NCBI GenBank assembly: GCA_964555645.1
Contig: CAZKTA010000044.1
Span: 1 to 7,548, forward strand
DNA: 7,548 bases
Reading direction: 5' to 3'
Source: DTLC01 sp964555645
Lineage (GTDB): Bacteria; Verrucomicrobiota; Verrucomicrobiia; Limisphaerales; DTLC01
A program made the position numbers and the translations under genes. The notes under the pieces were generated by a model. It did not search any database and was not told where the DNA came from. It was given only the letters and a program-made list of their open reading frames with translations. This document shows, in pieces, positions 5,937 through 7,548 of this stretch (position 1 is the first letter of the stretch; each line of letters opens with the position of its first letter).

Positions 5937-6134
5937 ATGACGACAATCACGAGTCAACAAAAGCAGTTCTTGATGCGGAAGAGTTTCCTGCCGGTCGGTA
6001 GCGCAGGTTTCTCAAGCTGCTGTATTGCCGATTTTCAAATCGGCGAGGCGCGGCGTACAGTTGGGGCTGCAGGTATGGAGAGCTGCGAAACAGCAGACTT
6101 GGAAGTCTGCGCTACGGCTAAGAGGCGCGCATGA
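5937..6134 (+). CDS. 65-aa ORF reading through the palindromic element, coupled to the kinase
   Basis: ATG 5937 has a good ribosome-binding site (GGGAG 5926-5930, six-base spacer) and lies 14 bases after the barrel-type stop. The ORF starts MTTITSQQKQFLMRKSFLP and then runs through the composite palindrome to TGA 6132-6134, overlapping the kinase ATG as ATGA. Its first residues resemble the kinase start (MTTTTVFLEKFLPRTR), so I read it as the original kinase start cut off by insertion of the palindrome. It may still be translated and feed ribosomes into the kinase by coupling. Confidence 0.3.
   Translation: MTTITSQQKQFLMRKSFLPVGSAGFSSCCIADFQIGEARRTVGAAGMESCETADLEVCATAKRRA
5998..6115. repeat. 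118-bp composite palindromic element (MITE/REP-like)
   Basis: Outer arms 5998-6028 and 6085-6115 are imperfect inverted repeats, 23 of 31 positions matching by my count, sharing GTAGCGCAG and TGCTGT. Inside are perfect hairpins: GCCGATTT/AAATCGGC (6027-6034 with 6037-6044) and GCAGACTT/AAGTCTGC (6093-6100 with 6103-6110). It encodes no transposase, so it would have to be mobilised in trans. Similar 'gtagcgcagacttccaagtc' palindromes are, from memory, frequent in Verrucomicrobiota genomes. Confidence 0.75.
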
Positions 6135-7548
6135 CTACAACCACAGTTTTTCTGGAGAAGTTTCTGCCCCGCACGCGCCTGGCATTTGCCTTGGGCGTGG
6201 GTCTGGCGCTGGCTGTGCTGGCCGCAACGATCGTTGCCGGGTCGCTGTTTGTACGTAGGCTGGTGCGTCAGCAAATCGCCCAACGCGACGCTGAGGCGCT
6301 CTACGCGACCACACTGTTGGAGCAACTCAACGCGGCAAACGAAAACGGCACGGAGTTCAGGGATGACGAGCAAATCGGGTTTGATGCAGCGGTGCTGGCG
6401 TCGCGGCTGCGGGGGGTGATGGGCATCCGGTTCTTTGACCCGAGTGGCAAGTTCAAGGACGCCTTTCCGGCCACCATCCAGCCGCAACCGCTCGGACGCG
6501 CGCAGCTTCAGGCCGTGCAGGCGCTTAAGCCGCACAGCCAATTCCGGGCCGGCACGCCGATGAGCGACATTTTCATTTACCTGCCGCAATTCGCCACGGG
6601 CCGCGTCGCCCGCGTGCCGATCTTGGAAGTGACCGTGCCGCTGCACGGGCGCGATCCGAAAAAGCTCACCGGGGCGGCACAGTTCATTGTCGAGGGCCAG
6701 AGTATCGCTGCCGAGTATGCCCACTTGGACTGGCATTTGACGCAGATTGGTGCACTGACCTTTGTGAGTGCTGGCGGCTTGTTAGTCGGGTTGCTCTGGC
6801 TGGCACTTCGGCATGTTGAAAAGTTGAACTCCGAGTTGGCGCAGCGTAGCGAGCGATTGCTCCGGGCGAATGAAGAACTCGCTCTGGCCGCTCGCGCGGC
6901 GGCGCTGGGTGCGGTGTCGGCGCACCTGATGCACGGGCTGAAAAATCCGTTGACGAGCCTGCTGCAATTCGTCCACAGCCAGCATGGCCGAGCCACGGCA
7001 AACAACGAAGATTGGCAGGATGCGCTTTCCGCGACGCGCCGGATGCAATCGTTGGTCGAGCAAACCCTCGAAGTGCTGGCCGACGCTCAAGGCGGCCCGG
7101 CTTACGAAGTCCAGGTGAACGAAATGGTGGCCGGTGTGCGCCAGCGCGTGGAGTCCCTGGCCGCCAAACGCGGCGTGACGCTGGTCGTGCAAGCCGACCT
7201 CACGGATGCGTTTTCCAGTCGCACCGCCAATCTGGTCAGCTTGATTCTGGTCAACCTGCTGGAGAACGCCATCGAGGCCACCCCAGCCGGGCGGCGCGTG
7301 GCGCTAACCGCCCAACGCGAAGCCAGCGGCACCGTGTTTCGGGTGCGCGATGAAGGCCCGGGATTTCCGGAGCACCTGCGCAAGCAGCTTTTTTTACCCT
7401 GCAAATCCACGCGGGAGGGAGGCAGCGGCCTGGGGTTGGCCATCTCGAAGCAAATTGCCGATCACCTCGGGGCGCGCCTCGAGCTGTCGGAGTCCTCCGC
7501 CAGCGGATGCGTGTTTGTGTTGAGCCTGCCAAGCCAGCCGGTCAACGC
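6131..7548 (+). CDS. Membrane sensor histidine kinase (3' end cut by window)
   Basis: Open from ATG 6131 (AGAGG at 6121-6125, five-base spacer) to the window end, 472 codons. A membrane segment at about residues 17-41 (LAFALGVGLALAVLAATIVA), an extracytoplasmic sensor of about 160 residues with no family I recognise, and a second membrane segment at about 205-228 precede a short helical linker. The HisKA box is AHLMHGLKNPLTSLL with phospho-acceptor His268. The catalytic domain shows N-box LLENAIEATPAG (Asn379), G1 DEGPG (407-411) and G2 GGSGLGLAISKQI (Gly431-Leu436), so only a few residues can be missing. Glycine follows the acceptor His where most HisKA kinases have Glu or Asp. The expected partner is the sigma-54 activator at the start of the window, which would place the barrel between the two halves of the system. 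Confidence 0.95.
   Translation, partial: MTTTTVFLEKFLPRTRLAFALGVGLALAVLAATIVAGSLFVRRLVRQQIAQRDAEALYATTLLEQLNAANENGTEFRDDEQIGFDAAVLASRLRGVMGIRFFDPSGKFKDAFPATIQPQPLGRAQLQAVQALKPHSQFRAGTPMSDIFIYLPQFATGRVARVPILEVTVPLHGRDPKKLTGAAQFIVEGQSIAAEYAHLDWHLTQIGALTFVSAGGLLVGLLWLALRHVEKLNSELAQRSERLLRANEELALAARAAALGAVSAHLMHGLKNPLTSLLQFVHSQHGRATANNEDWQDALSATRRMQSLVEQTLEVLADAQGGPAYEVQVNEMVAGVRQRVESLAAKRGVTLVVQADLTDAFSSRTANLVSLILVNLLENAIEATPAGRRVALTAQREASGTVFRVRDEGPGFPEHLRKQLFLPCKSTREGGSGLGLAISKQIADHLGARLELSESSASGCVFVLSLPSQPVN

Larger units (their letters stand above)
5887..6256 (+). repeat. Right, intact copy of the inferred 370-bp direct repeat
   Basis: Its first 55 bases equal those left of the gap and its last 55 equal those right of the gap. 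It spans the end of a barrel gene, an SD-like GGGAG, the composite palindrome and the first 42 codons of the kinase. The inferred identity of the middle 260 bases rests on assembly logic, because the left copy is masked by Ns. Confidence 0.8.

Overview
The window looks like a piece of a draft, probably metagenome-derived, genome of a Verrucomicrobiota bacterium (Limisphaerales/Pedosphaera-like). This is an inference from recalled family style: secreted proteins with an LSWPS-type beta domain and a GFYRVV-type motif, a PepSY-like companion, and dispersed composite palindromes of the gtagcgcag...ctgcgctac type. No taxonomic marker gene is present.

Layout. Bases 3-809 are the C-terminal part of a sigma-54-dependent (AAA+ plus Fis helix-turn-helix) response-regulator-type activator, cut by the window start. 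After a 157-base stretch with three tandem hairpins comes an outer-membrane beta-barrel gene (about 967-2076). Bases 2096-2195 are a 100-N assembly gap. From about 2251 to 5886 lies a 3.6-kb cargo of visibly lower GC: a gene-free 450 bases, a secreted caspase-fold (clan CD-like) cysteine-peptidase-type protein (2751-4667), a secreted PepSY-like protein (4673-5563), a tiny membrane peptide (5560-5658), and a fragment of a second barrel gene (5767-5922). From 6131 to the window end runs a membrane histidine kinase, nearly complete.

The most informative structure is around the gap. The 55 bases left of the Ns (2041-2095) are identical to 5887-5941, and the 55 bases right of the Ns (2196-2250) are identical to 6202-6256. 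Both matches stop after exactly 55 bases. That is the footprint of a k=55 de Bruijn graph assembler leaving a collapsed repeat. I infer a 370-base direct repeat (5887-6256) that flanks the cargo on both sides, a true gap of about 260 bases with the sequence of 5942-6201, and a repeat-plus-cargo unit of 4006 bases.

Functional reading. Regulator, barrel and kinase share one strand and form the host operon: a two-component pair with an envelope protein gene between its halves. The cargo interrupts it between a barrel 3' end plus kinase 5' end (copy 1) and a diverged barrel 3' end plus intact kinase (copy 2). A partial tandem duplication with later gene conversion, or integration of a circle by homologous recombination, would both give this picture. 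A scaffolding error must also be excluded.
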